In this document: positions 11,118 to 22,253 of the stretch, piece by piece
How positions within the stretch are numbered: the stretch's first letter is position 1
How the letters are laid out: each line of letters begins with the position of its first letter
NCBI GenBank assembly: GCA_004802645.1
Contig: SRKS01000003.1
Location: 4,030,001-4,094,000, forward strand
Length of the DNA: 64,000 nt
Direction: 5' to 3'
Source of the DNA: Amesomyces nigricolor
Lineage: Eukaryota > Ascomycota > Sordariomycetes > Sordariales > Chaetomiaceae
Notes under the pieces: model-generated
Told to the model about the DNA's origin: nothing
The model's input: only the letters and a program-made list of their open reading frames with translations
The model's database searches: none
Position numbers and translations under genes: made by a program

Positions 11118-11954
11118 GAATGGGCAGTTGCATGTGCGCTGGGAACGGTTGATTGGTTTTGATCTTGGGCTTGGTATTTTCTCTTTTGGTATGTTGGCAT
11201 CAGCGGTTTGGTTTGGCATCGGTATTTCTGGGACAGCGGCGTCCATCTACACTTTTTTCTTGGGGGTATTGCTTTTTTTTTATCGAGACAGGACAGTTGG
11301 GTTGGCGTTATATACAGACGGACAGACGGATCAAACTGGTCATCCTCACCAGCAATGGGCTAGCGATGGACAAGGAATGGGATATGACCAAGGTTACTCG
11401 CTAATGAGGGAGGCAAAAAACACAATTTTCGAAGCCTTATGTCTGTTTGGTAGTTACCTACGTGGTTAGCAGGTGGGAAAGGACTTCAGCGACAGAGCGC
11501 AGATAGCATGATACCCCATCTGAAGCAAATGGCAGACAGGCTGTTTTGTTATTATTATAACTTGATGTAGTGTCTTGTGAATGATGATCTACATGGGCTC
11601 AAACAGGCGTCTATCATACTTCTCCTTTCCAGCCAAATAGCTACCTACCTAATTAACCATTGACCACAGACGGCACTAAAGCAGCAACAGTTCCAGCAAA
11701 CACCTCCTCAGACAAACAGCAAGAACGTTTGATAACTCAAACAATTAACGGCGGCAGTCTAATATCACAAATTTGGCTTAGCAAACGCTAATCATACATC
11801 CAAAAACCCTTGGTGAATCTCTGGGCTAAGTAACCAAACCCCTAAGCATCGATCGTAGCTAAATGCTCCGCGTCTAGGCGAACCTCATCGCCTGTCCCAT
11901 CGCCCCAAAGAACCCCAACCCACCCTCCCTGATACGGCCCCTAGAGCCAGTCCC
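11118..11954. other. Convergent intergenic region (3' UTRs)
   Basis: Spacer between the convergent SYLF and fox-2 genes. It is more AT-rich than the flanking genes, as expected for 3' UTR and terminator DNA. No gene is supported. Confidence 0.55.
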
Positions 11955-14854
11955 CTAAACCAACTCCGCCGCCGCCCCCCCAATCGCCAACTTCCCCGTC
12001 TCCTTGACCTTCGTCTGGAAGATGACCTTCCCCCCCTCCTTCCACATCTCCGTCACCAGCGTCTGGCCCGGCAACACCGTCCCCGCAAACCTAACCTTCA
12101 CATTCTTGAACTGCCCAAACTGCTCATACACCGCCTTCCCCGCAATTCCAAAGAAGCACAGCCCGTGCAGAATGGGCACCTTGAACCCGCCCATCTTGGC
12201 AAACGCCGGGTCGACGTGCAGGGGGTTGTAGTCGCCCGACAGGCGGTACAGCGCGGCTTGTTCCTCGGTGGTCTTCTCCTCGACGACCGCGTCGGGGGCG
12301 CGCGCAGGGGGTTTGTTGGCAGCGGTTGAGGCGCCGCGGTCAGCGGGCTTCTTTTGCCCGTTGAAGCCGCCGCATCCGCGGAGGAAGACGGTCATTTCGT
12401 TGTAGAAGACATCTTCGCCGGTGGCGGCGTTGGTTGTGGTGATGCCCGTCTTGACGACCGCGGCGTTGCCCTTGTCGACGACTTCGAGGAGGCGGGCCTT
12501 GGAGATGAGCTTCGCCGAGGTGGGGATGGGGTACTTTTTGATCTCGAGGTACTGCTCGCCGTGGAGGAGCATCATGGGAGAGAAGTTGGGGACAAGGTCG
12601 TCAAAGTTGAAGGGGGATTCAGCGTCGAAGGGGGGGATGACGCCGAAGGTCGGGATGACCTGGAACTCGTCGTTGCCCTCAAAGACATACTTGAGATCGC
12701 CGCGCTTGGCGCCGATGCCGAGGTTGTAGAGCATCACGTCGCGCTCCGTGTACGAAAACTCGGTTCCATTGCCCTCGAGCTTGAGCGCCGCTGCGATGGC
12801 GTCGAGGTACTGGTTGCTAGCGGCGGGCTACGGACGGGGATATGTTAATGTGTGCTCATAAAAATCTACATTGGGATATATATCGTGATAATGCTATGGT
12901 ACATCATGAAGAACCGCCTCGCGGCGTGGAAAAATCAAAATAGCTCATACCTCAGCCGAGCTCTTGTTCTCCGCGTTGGCCATAATCTTCTGAATGCTGT
13001 CCTGCGTCTTCTCGGGGTGGTCGGCGCGGCCGTCAAAGGTGACGATGTCGCCCCAGTGCTTGACGACCTCCTCGGGGGTGAGGGCCACGTCGACGGGGAA
13101 GCCGTGGCCGCCGGTGCGCTGCCACCTGGTGCGGCCGACCCAGCCGCTGCCAACCTCGTACAGGCCCCCGGTGGGGTTCGGGACCTTGTCGCTGCAGAGA
13201 GCAAGGACCAGGGGAGCGATGTAGTCGGGCTTGAAAGCCTGGACGAGCTCCTCAGGGAGGATGGTCTTAGTCATGGCAGTGCCCGCGTTAGGAGCAATGG
13301 TATTGACGTAGATGTTGTACTTGGCACCCTCGAGGGCGAGCGCGCGGCCGAAACCAAGGATGGCGCATTTCTGTCAAGTCAGCCGGGTTCACTCAGTAAG
13401 TGATAGAGGGTACCTACCGCCGCAGCGTAGTTGGCCTGGCCAAAGTTGCCGTAGATGCCGCTGGTCGAGGTGGTGTTGACAACGCGGCCGTACTTCTGCT
13501 TAAGGAAGTAGGGCCAGGCAGCCTTGGTGACCTTGTAGGTGCCGCGAGCGTGCACGTTCATGACGGGGTCCCAGAGGTTGTCGTCCATGTTGGTGAAGGC
13601 CTTGTCCCTCAGGATGCCGGCGTTGTTGATTACGATATCAATGCGGCCGAAGGCATCGATGGCGGCCTTGACGACCGCGTCGCCGTCCTCGGCTGAGAAC
13701 TTGGCGCCCACAGCCTTGCCGCCCATCTTCTTGATCTCGGCGACAACGTCGTCGGGGTTGACGAGGTCGTTGACGACGACAGCAGCGCCGGCCTTGGCGA
13801 AGGCCAGGCAGTAGGCGCGGCCGATACCAGCACCACCGCCGGTGACGAGGGCGACACGGCCGGTGAAGTCGACCTTCTCGCCCTGCTCGTTGGGGCCCAG
13901 CTTCTGCGACTCCTCGAGGAGGGTCAGGAAGTCGTTGGGGCCGGTGGGGTACTGGGGCTTGGAGAAGTCGGTGACCTGATCCCACTTCTTGAGGATGGCC
14001 CCCGGGGTGTAGGACTCGTCGCACTTGCACAGCAGGCCGCTGGAGCGCTCCCAACGCATCTTGGCGATGTGGCCGCCGCCGACCTCGAAGATGGCGCCGG
14101 TCTCAGTGGTGTTGTTCTTGTGCACCAGGACGGCGACAAGCGGCACGACCCAGTCAGGCTTCATCAGAGCCAGAATATCTGGGGGCATGACAGTCTCAGT
14201 CATGCGGCTGGCGGCCACAGGGGCGATGACGTTGGAGATGATGTTGTACTTGATGCCCTCCTTGGCGAGGGTCTCGGTGAAGCCAACCATGGCGAGCTTG
14301 GCGGCCGAGTAGTTGGCCTGGCCGAAGTTGCCAAACAGGCCGGCGGCCGAGGCGGTGTTGATGACACGGCCGAACTTTTGCTTGCGGAAGTAGGGCCAGG
14401 CGGCGCGGGCACACTTGTAGCTGCCCTTGACGTGGACCTTCATGATCAGGTCCCAATCGGCGTCCTTCATGTTCTTGAAGCTGACGTCGCGTAGGATGCC
14501 AGCGTTGTTGATGAGGATGTCGATGCGGCCGAAGGCCTTGATGGCCGTCTCGATGATCTTGTCGCCGTTCTCGACGCTGTCGTAGTTGGCGACGGCCTTG
14601 CCGCCGGCGGCTTTGATCTCGTTGACGACGACATCGGCGGCCTGGAGATTAATGTCAGCATAATCCGCCTTTCAGGAGTAAGTAGAAGAACCCACCTTTG
14701 TATCATTACCCTCGCCCTTGAACGAGCCACCCAGGTCGTTCACGACGACGCTGGCGCCGCGCGAGGCGAAGAAGGTGGCATAGGCCTTGCCGAGACCGCC
14801 GCCCGCGCCGGTGACGACAACGACCTGGCCGTCGTACCTCAATTGTTCCGCCAT
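11955..14854 (-). CDS. fox-2: Peroxisomal multifunctional enzyme FOX-2 (2-enoyl-CoA hydratase 2 / D-3-hydroxyacyl-CoA dehydrogenase)
   Basis: Four exons (14854-14696, 14641-13418, 13370-12951, 12827-11955) give 891 aa; all introns are phase 0. It catalyses hydration and D-specific dehydrogenation of enoyl-CoA in peroxisomal beta-oxidation. Two SDR dehydrogenase units lie at about 8-250 (GAGGGLG; Ser151, Tyr164, Lys168) and 312-550 (GGGAGIG; Ser445, Tyr458, Lys462). A MaoC-type hydratase 2 unit fills 600-891, with the active-site motif YRLSGDYNPLHVDP at 795-808 (Asp800, His805). Intron 2 falls exactly before catalytic Lys462. There is no SCP2 domain, as in other fungal proteins. The C-terminus is AAAELV, not a canonical PTS1. 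Two CCTCGG boxes lie upstream on the gene's strand. Confidence 0.96.
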
Positions 14855-16146
14855 TGTGAGTGTGTGGGGTGTGTGTGGGAATTGCGACAAAACCTAGGGA
14901 AGAAGGAAGGGAAGAAATGCAAATGGACGGATGGGAGTGTCGCGGGAGGAATGAGGTCGGGAAGGAAACACGGGGCTCGTGACAGGACAGCAGCGTCGAC
15001 CTTCTATATGGGTCCCTGAAGGGGGCCCCTTTGACGTCGGCAAGTGGTGCCAGGCCTCTGCTGCCGACCGCGTCCAGCCGAGGCACACGGCTGTCTGGCC
15101 TGGCATCTTCTCTCCCCACTGTTTGCCAGCATTGCCGAGAGCGGGGATGCTTGCCCTGGTCGGGACTGGTCCCACCCCCCTGCTGCCAGGTGCGGTCACC
15201 GTCTTCACATGCAATTCGTCGTGGACGTCTCCCTGTCGCCGTCGGGCCAATCAACGAGGACAAGCTGTGCGGATGATCTTTTCCTCCGTCACGGCCACTT
15301 CATGTCTCGAAGAGATGGTGTTGCGAGTGTTTATGGAGAGCCGTGGTTTGGCACCGATTCGGTAGCAGTCGGTTATGATGAGGCCGATTTGACGACGGGA
15401 CTTCTAGCATCGACGCTGGATCTGCTGGATTCAGCGCTGACCTGACTGGTCTCCCTTCAACCGTGAGTTTGACCCCGAGTTCAGGGACGGCTCGGCGGCC
15501 TGTTCCGGACTGGCAGGGGATTGAGACACGTTTGAGAAGAATAATCACGTTCTTAACAAACTCGGAAGACATCAATTGCCCACAGCAAAAAGTCCAAATG
15601 GCCTGCCTCCAACTGCAAATTGTCGGGCTGATTGGGGCCGAGGCTGGCAACCAGCATCACCCATTCTGGTGCGTCTTCCGAGGCGCTGTCACATGAGTCG
15701 TTGTGCGAGGCCAAACAAGATCTAATCATCAGCTTGAAATTGCTGATCAAATAATTTTTTTTGGGAACCTGGGGTGCTACCCTTCATCTGGATACTCCCC
15801 GAGCTCCCTTATCTCTATCCCAGAAGCCGAAGCTGAAGTTGAAGAACGTCCCGTGTCTTCTCTCAAATCTAAAGGTTTCCATTTCAATCTGATCCGACTT
15901 TCGACATTTCCCCACATCTTGTTCCCCGCCAAAATCCCCAAAAATGCACCCCACAATGGAGCGCCAAGCAATCCCCGCTGTCGTCATTGCTCCCTGTCGC
16001 GACATGCCATCTCAACACCACCAACTTGTGGCTGACCGAAACAACGACTGATGGGACGAACCCGAAATGAAATCTCTTGAAAGGCATCCACGGCATCGGA
16101 CAACGATATAGCATCCAATTGCTCTTACAAATCCCCGGTATCCAGT
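14855..16146. other. Divergent promoter region, fox-2 / TDA10-like
   Basis: A 1.3-kb spacer with no recognised protein. Positions 15078-15083 and 15638-15643 read CCGAGG, i.e. CCTCGG on the fox-2 strand. A 35-codon upstream ORF (ATG at 15943) precedes the kinase gene. Confidence 0.45.
15078..15083 (-). promoter_or_regulatory. CCTCGG box upstream of fox-2 (candidate FarA/FarB site)
   Basis: CCTCGG on the fox-2 strand, 224 nt before the start codon; a second copy is at 15638-15643. This hexamer is the core of the fatty-acid-responsive FarA/FarB site in Aspergillus. A hexamer occurs often by chance in GC-rich DNA, so this is a candidate only. Confidence 0.3.
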
Positions 16147-17153
16147 ATGGAGCCGCCACCAACCCCCGAAGCCCCCCTGCAGTCGCGCATCGTCGACGAC
16201 AAGTCCCCAATCGTCATCCCCTTCATCCTGGAGCGCTTGGCCGAGTTTCAAAAACAGCACGCCACTGACCCCCACCCCCGCCCGTTCATCATCGGCCTCA
16301 ACGGCGTCCAGGGCGTCGGCAAGACCACCCTCGTGCGCGCCCTGGCCGAGACGCTACAAGACCGCGAGGGCCTGTCCACGCTGGTCATGAGTATTGATGA
16401 CTTCTACCTCACCCACGCCGACCAGCTAGCCTTGGCCGCATCACACCCCGACAACGCGCTGGTACAGTACCGCGGCGAGCCAGGTTCGCCTTCCCCATCC
16501 CCTCCCTAACCTCCCCCCAAACGCAAATTAACACCCCCCTCCCAGGAACGCACGACATCCCCCTCCTCACCTCCTTCCTGCACTCCCTCCTCCACCCCAC
16601 CAACCCCCCAACACCCATCCCCATCCCGCAATACACCAAATCCGCCTTCTCCGGCCTCGGCGACCGCGCCCCCCCTTTAACCTGGCCGACCCTCCCCTCC
16701 CCCCCATCCATCCTCCTCCTCGAAGGCTGGTGCATCGGCTTCCGCCCACTCTCCCCCACCACCCTCTCTGAGAAATGGCACTCCCCACACTCCCGCACCC
16801 TACATAACCACACCCTTGAACACCTGGAGTTTATCAACGACCAGTTGAAGGCGTATGACGAGCTGATTAATAGTAACCTGAATGCATTCGTGCATGTGGA
16901 TGCCGAGGAGTTGGAGTGGGTGTATGAGTGGCGGGAGGAGCAGGAGGAGGGTTTGAGGAGGGAGAAAGGGGTTGAGGGGGGCATGGGGAGGGAGCAGGTT
17001 AGAAGGTTTGTGGATGGGTATTATCCGGCGTATGAGTTGTATGTGGAGGGTGTTCGGGAGGGGGTGTTTAGAGACAGGGAGGGTAAAGAAGGGTGTCAAT
17101 TGAGGGTTGTGGTTGGGAGGGATAGGGGGGTGAAGTGGAGTGAGATTATCTGA
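16147..17153 (+). CDS. TDA10: P-loop kinase of the TDA10 / D-glycerate 3-kinase-like family
   Basis: Exons 16147-16483 and 16546-17153 (62-nt intron, GTTCGC donor, CCCAG acceptor) give 314 aa. The Walker A motif GVQGVGKTT is at residues 53-61. SIDDFYLTHADQ and RGEPGTHDIPLL follow the order of yeast Tda10 (YGR205W) and plant glycerate kinase. LLLEGWCIGF is the expected fourth strand and Walker-B-like region. The physiological substrate in fungi is not settled; glycerate is inferred from the plant enzyme. The intron interrupts the conserved GEPGTHD motif at the glycine. Coding-strand skew flips sharply: 16561-16620 has 39 C and 1 G, 16921-16980 has 35 G and 2 C. Confidence 0.85.
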
Positions 17154-17587
17154 GTTTATGAGATGATGATGGGGATGGTCATGATAATGATGAGATGAGA
17201 TGTCTTTTCGTGTTTTGACTACATACCCCCTCCTCCCCTACATAGTAAATAAATATCTATGATAACATGAGAGATGCCCTCCAGTCCAGCCTCCATCGCA
17301 GTGTCAAATAGCCACCCAGCTGTATTCCGCCTGTCGTCAGTCGTAAAGTCATAAAAATAGTTTGGTCGTTAGCTCGTCGGTCATAAAAATGAGACAGAAA
17401 TGAAGGAAACAGCCACAACTCCAACCCGCACAGCAAGGGGAAAATCCGTGTACATCCCTCCCATGAACAATCTCCTCCCCTCCGAATTAAAACGTCCACA
17501 CTTCTAATCCATTCCCTCTCCCATACAACCCTCCTCACCACAACGTAAAACATATTCCCGTCCCCTCAGAACGTAACACTCCCCCCT
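17154..17587. other. Convergent intergenic region (3' UTRs)
   Basis: Spacer between the convergent kinase and ecm11 genes, including AT-rich segments near 17240-17270. No gene is supported. Confidence 0.5.
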
Positions 17588-19447
17588 CTAATTAAAATCA
17601 ACATCCACATCCTTCCCCTGCATCATCGCCCTCCCCTCCTCCTTCAGATCCTCCAACGTCCTCTCAATCCCCTCCATCTTCCCTCTGACCGCCTCCTCCC
17701 TTGCCGCCACCTCCCCCTCAAACCGTTGCACCATCTGCCTCTTCGCCCTCCTCGCCTTCCTCAACCTCGCCACGACATCCCCAAACTGCGCCAGGAACCA
17801 GTCGCCCGCCTCGTCCCACTCGTCCAGTGACAGTTGCCCGCAAAACGCGAGTTGGTCTGTAGCCGGTTTGGTTTTGAAGTGCTCCAGTCGGGCCTCGATA
17901 TCGCCGCCCTGCGGTGGCGGGGGCGGGGAGGTGGGGAGGGCTCTGGTGGTGGTTTGTTGGAGGGCGGCGGCTTGGGGGTCGAAGTCGAAGGGCTGGGTGC
18001 GCAGGTCGGAGAAGGACATGGCGTGGAGCTCGGCGTCGTTGTAGTCGAGGCTGCTGCGGCGTTTGCGGGGGTTGGGGGTGGCAGTGTAGGTGGTGGCGGG
18101 GAGCTGCATCGTGGCGGATTCTTGTTTGATACGGCGGGTGTTTGTGCGGCCGAGGGGCTTGGGGGGCGAGTCGGCGAGGAAGATGTTGGACGGGGGGAAG
18201 AGGGTTTGGGCGGGTTTGCGGTTCGCTCGGGGGGTGGTTTCGAGAGCCTCCTTGAGGGCGTCGGCGTCGACGCCGGTGCTGGGCGCGGCTACGGCTGCCT
18301 TGGTGTTGTTGAAGTCGGGGTCGTCGAGCTGCATGGGCGTGAGATTCTCGAACAAGGTAGATCGCTTGTGCAGCAGCTCTCGCTCTACCTCGCGCTGTCG
18401 CTCTCTCTCCCGTTCCTTTTCCTGCTCGCGCTGCCGCTCGCGTTCTCGGGCAAGCCGCTCCTGCCGCCTGGTCTTGTGGATGTTGTCGCCGGACTCGGAC
18501 GCCTTGTCTGGGGACAGGTGAAGGCTCTGTGATTCTGGCGAGTAGCCCCGGCCACGGCGCTCGGATGATGCGTTGCTCCTCACGTCGCGGTTGTCCCGAT
18601 ATGCCAACTTCGTGCGCCGAAGCCCGTTCTTCGTCGGGGTCTCGTACGCCTCCCGGCCATCTTGATATACATCCTCTTGTTTCACACTCTGGCTGTCGAA
18701 GATGCCACCCGACGTGGAACTGGTGGCCAAAGGCGCTGGCACGGCGTCGGCCACGATCCTCCGAGTGCTGGGTGGCGGGATGACCTTGAGGATGCCGCCC
18801 TCGCCAATAACGAAGGGCAGGTTCTCGTCGTGTTTCGGCTGCGAGCGCGTGGACTGCTGGGGAACGGCGGGGAGGGCCCTCTGGGGCGGAGCATCGCTGT
18901 AGTGGCGACTGTGGCTCCCCTGATGGGCACGAAACCTGTCCGACGCAGCCCTGCTCTCGTTGTCGCCAAACATAGAGGCCACGGTGGAGTCCTCCCACGC
19001 GTTGTGGCCGCGCGGGCGCTCGCGTGCCGTGTCCGAGGCGGAGGTGAGGGTCCGCTGCACGGGATGCAGATGCTGCTGCGAGTGGGGAGGCGGGAGGCTC
19101 ATGGTGGTGGTGGTCGCGGTTGGCTGAGAGGCAGCCGCGTATCGGCCAACCCGGGGTGGTGGGATGGAGCGGGCAGCGGTGGGACTGGGCGTGTCGGGCG
19201 GTTGTTGTTGCTGCTGCATGTCTCGGTCTCGATCCTGGCGCGACGAAACAATTTCCGGTGGGGGCTGCAGCTGTGGCAGTTGCGTTGGACGGTCCGGAGG
19301 CGCGTGGTCTGTTGATTTTCTTCGTGACCCACCCTTGGACTTGTCACGGTCCTTGGAGGGACCACCCAAGCTGCCATCGGCCTGGCGCGTGAACAGGCTC
19401 ATCGACCCCAGCTTCTTCTTTGTGGTCGGCATCATAATCAGTCGCAT
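17588..19447 (-). CDS. ecm11: Ecm11-family protein (synaptonemal complex component)
   Basis: Single exon, 619 aa from the first in-frame ATG at 19447; further Met codons downstream in the first 20 codons are alternative starts. The C-terminal Ecm11 domain lies at about 465-615. It opens with SSLDYNDAELHAMSFSDLRT followed by PFDFDP, and ends in a long predicted coiled coil (about 560-610). In yeast, Ecm11 with Gmc2 forms the central element of the meiotic synaptonemal complex and is SUMOylated; VKQE near the middle fits the SUMO consensus. The N-terminal 460 residues are disordered (poly-Gln, Pro, an Arg/Glu-rich run near 335-365). The 3' part is G-rich and the middle C-rich on the coding strand. 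A meiotic role here is inferred from the domain. Confidence 0.75.
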   Translation of the reverse strand: MRLIMMPTTKKKLGSMSLFTRQADGSLGGPSKDRDKSKGGSRRKSTDHAPPDRPTQLPQLQPPPEIVSSRQDRDRDMQQQQQPPDTPSPTAARSIPPPRVGRYAAASQPTATTTTMSLPPPHSQQHLHPVQRTLTSASDTARERPRGHNAWEDSTVASMFGDNESRAASDRFRAHQGSHSRHYSDAPPQRALPAVPQQSTRSQPKHDENLPFVIGEGGILKVIPPPSTRRIVADAVPAPLATSSTSGGIFDSQSVKQEDVYQDGREAYETPTKNGLRRTKLAYRDNRDVRSNASSERRGRGYSPESQSLHLSPDKASESGDNIHKTRRQERLARERERQREQEKERERERQREVERELLHKRSTLFENLTPMQLDDPDFNNTKAAVAAPSTGVDADALKEALETTPRANRKPAQTLFPPSNIFLADSPPKPLGRTNTRRIKQESATMQLPATTYTATPNPRKRRSSLDYNDAELHAMSFSDLRTQPFDFDPQAAALQQTTTRALPTSPPPPPQGGDIEARLEHFKTKPATDQLAFCGQLSLDEWDEAGDWFLAQFGDVVARLRKARRAKRQMVQRFEGEVAAREEAVRGKMEGIERTLEDLKEEGRAMMQGKDVDVDFN

Positions 19448-21077
19448 TGACACGGGCGAGGCGGCGTGGAGACGCAGCAGCCGGGGCGGGAACGACTGGA
19501 GGGCAGCGCCAGCTGTGGTTGTTTACTTGTTTACTCGGACAGCAAGAGGCGCGTCTCGTTTGAGGGGTCAACAACAATCAACAATGGACAAGCGGCGACT
19601 GGCATGCAGCTTGACAGATGTCGGACGACGACAAGCCGCAAGCTCGCGCGGGTGAGCCGCAGTTTTGGATTAATATCTGCCTCGGACGACGTTGGGCTGG
19701 CACACGCGATTCGACGAGAAAAGAGAACTGGGGCTACGGTGCAGCACTGGGTGTGGAGGGCCGACAGGTTCTGGCCTCGTCCCCTGGTCTGAATCCGGCA
19801 GCATCGAAGTGCGTGGTTCCAATGGCAACGGTCAACGACTTTTGGGGGAGGGACCTGCAGGGGCGACCCGCTAGCTTGACACGCTAATTTTCCTCTCCCA
19901 CACGCTGTCAGGTGAGCGCCTGGTGCAGGGTCCGTCTCCAGCCGCCACAAAGGTGACCACTCCCCGCCATCAATTTCTTCCTCCCGCAGCCATCGCCGCT
20001 CCTGAGAGGCTGCCCTATTCTGCTCCCGCCTGCAGCCCGGAGGGATTGGACGAGCACACCTCCCCCGGATTCGCCTCGACCATTGACGAATGTCTTCGCG
20101 CCGCGGAACCGTTGCATTAAAGCCGCGAGTCTGCACCCGACGCAGCGATCACTACCCAACGTCCCCCACAATCGAAGTCGACATAGACGCCCGACGATGA
20201 TCCCACCCCGAGTCGAAATTTTTCAACGTCTGGTTGGCCAGAGGGCCATCGATGCCCAATCATGAAGCAGCGACGACCATTGTGATCCTCGAGGCGAGAC
20301 CACACCGGGCAGCCAGGGGTTCGCAGCGGCTGCGTTCATTACATGAAAGTGGGCTTCAACACCGCTCTCCGATCTAGGACATAAGACTGCCAGGAAGACC
20401 ATGCGTGGTATTAAGCGGCGTCGAGCGCTTTCCACCATTCATTTCTGGTCCCGACAGCAGCCCTGCGCTCCTCGACCGCAAACCATGAGCAGGCCACCAG
20501 AACCCTTCCATCGACAGCCCCAGATCCCGTGATTCCACCCACCAGTCTGAGATGAGAACCTCAAAGGTTTCCTTGGGAGGGTTTGCTGCAGCATCTTCCC
20601 CTTCTGAGATTGGACAAGTGCAAGTTTGGGCCAGCGCCGACCTCTATGCTGGGCTGACTTCCTGTGTGCTGTGCAATGGCACCACACATCTTCCTCTGAC
20701 ACACCACCTTGCCCCGAGACACTGACCCTGTCATGAGAGCGAGGGAGCGTGGCGGTGACTCAATTTGTGCCCTTACACCGCTCTGGACAGCGACTTCATC
20801 CTGGAGCTAGTGAGCGTTTTCTCTCTCTGCATCTCCGGAGCAGCTGCCGGGTCCGCCGTGGCCCGTTGGGCTGGGACTGTGGGACTGTGGGACAGAAAAC
20901 GTGGGGTGCCGGGATCGGCAGCCAAGAATGACCCCACGTTCTCGATAAGATAAGCCCCACCATGAACCGCGCGGGTCACATCTGATCCACGCCTCTGGGG
21001 GCGATTTCTAAGCCAAACATGAACTTCCCAACCCACAACCACCACCCACAAACCTGCGTCGCATACCCGCGCTCGCC
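19448..21077. other. Divergent intergenic region, ecm11 / nbp35
   Basis: A 1.6-kb spacer that should contain both promoters. An open frame beginning MSDDDKPQARAG at 19618, followed by a GTGAGC donor-like site, was examined, but no continuing exon was found. A direct repeat of CTGGGACTGTGGGACTGTGG type lies near 20870-20892. Confidence 0.45.
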
Positions 21078-22106
21078 ATGGCGCCATCTCTAGAAGCCCC
21101 CGAACCCGTCGAGGACGTCCTCGCCAACCCCCTCAAACAAAAACCCCAACTCGTCGCTCCCGAACCCGAGCACTGCCCCGGCCCCGAATCCCAACAAGCC
21201 GGCACCGCCGACTCCTGCGCGGGCTGCCCCAACCAAGCAATATGCGCCTCCGCACCCAAGGGTCCCGACCCTGACATCCCGCTCATCACCTCGCGCCTCG
21301 CCGGCGTCAAACACAAAATCCTCGTCCTCAGCGGCAAAGGCGGTGTCGGAAAGAGCACCCTCACAGCCCAGCTCGCGCACGCCCTCGCCACCAACCCAGA
21401 CGCCACGGTGGGAGTCATGGACACGGACATCTGCGGGCCGAGCATCCCCAAGATGCTCGGGGTTGAGACGGAAACGATCCACGTCAGTGGTGCGGGGTGG
21501 TCGCCCGTCTGGGCGATGGATAACCTGGCGGTTATGTCGATCCAGTTCATGCTGCCGAATCGAGATGATGCGATTATTTGGCGCGGACCAAAGAAGAATG
21601 GGTTGATCAAGCAGTTTTTGAAAGATGTGGAGTGGGGGGATTTGGACTTTTTGCTGGTTGATACGCCGCCTGGGACGAGTGATGAGCATTTGAGCGTGAA
21701 TACGTTTTTGAGGGGGAGCGGGATTGAGGGGGCGGTCGTGGTGACCACGCCGCAGGAGGTGGCATTGTTGGATGTGAGGAAGGAGATCGATTTCTGCCGG
21801 AAGGCGGGGATTAAGGTGCTGGGGCTGGTGGAGAATATGTCGATGTTTGTGTGTCCCAAGTGTACGCACGCGACTGAGATCTTCAGGGCGACGACGGGCG
21901 GGGGGAGGGCCCTGGCGGAGGAGATGGGGATTCCGTTCTTGGGGGCGGTGCCGCTTGATCCAAGGATAGGGATGGCGTGTGATTATGGGGAGAGCTTCTT
22001 TGACTCTTTTCCGGATAGTCCGGCGTGCGTGGCGCTGAAGCAGGTGGTTAGGGGGTTGGCAGGGCAGATTGGGTTGGATCCGAATGAGGTTGTGCCAGAG
22101 GGCTAG
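21078..22106 (+). CDS. nbp35: Cytosolic Fe-S cluster assembly factor NBP35
   Basis: Single exon, 342 aa, start in good context (CGCCATGGCG). NBP35 with CFD1 forms the P-loop scaffold that builds 4Fe-4S clusters for cytosolic and nuclear proteins. Four N-terminal cysteines, CPGPESQ...DSCAGCPNQAIC (Cys33, Cys47, Cys50, Cys56), are the Nbp35-specific cluster site absent from Cfd1. GKGGVGKST is the deviant Walker A motif (about residues 88-96). VENMSMFVCPKC provides the CxxC pair that bridges subunits. The length matches the family. Despite strong protein conservation the coding strand goes from C-rich (21121-21180: 30 C, 8 G) to G-rich (21721-21780: 29 G, 9 C). The gene converges on the GMF gene with a 147-nt gap. 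Confidence 0.97.
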   Translation: MAPSLEAPEPVEDVLANPLKQKPQLVAPEPEHCPGPESQQAGTADSCAGCPNQAICASAPKGPDPDIPLITSRLAGVKHKILVLSGKGGVGKSTLTAQLAHALATNPDATVGVMDTDICGPSIPKMLGVETETIHVSGAGWSPVWAMDNLAVMSIQFMLPNRDDAIIWRGPKKNGLIKQFLKDVEWGDLDFLLVDTPPGTSDEHLSVNTFLRGSGIEGAVVVTTPQEVALLDVRKEIDFCRKAGIKVLGLVENMSMFVCPKCTHATEIFRATTGGGRALAEEMGIPFLGAVPLDPRIGMACDYGESFFDSFPDSPACVALKQVVRGLAGQIGLDPNEVVPEG

Positions 22107-22253
22107 ACAAGCAAGCTGTAGATAGATGGGAATATCATAAGTCATAATTTCCACCCCCGCCGTACCTACTCTTCCTCCCTCTTTGAACACTCCTCCCACC
22201 CCTTTCCATTACCCACCTATCCATCCACCTCCACCCCTCCCCCCGAAGACGGA

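Noticed and set aside
11880..11957. Readthrough of the fox-2 stop as a source of a peroxisomal signal
   Set aside because: The 26-codon extension ends MRFA, not a PTS1.
12354..14494. Long plus-strand open frames antisense to fox-2
   Set aside because: Shadows of GC-rich codon usage in a confidently assigned gene.
19618..19887. ORF beginning MSDDDKPQARAG with a donor-like GTGAGC
   Set aside because: No continuing exon or domain could be found; overlaps the ecm11 promoter.
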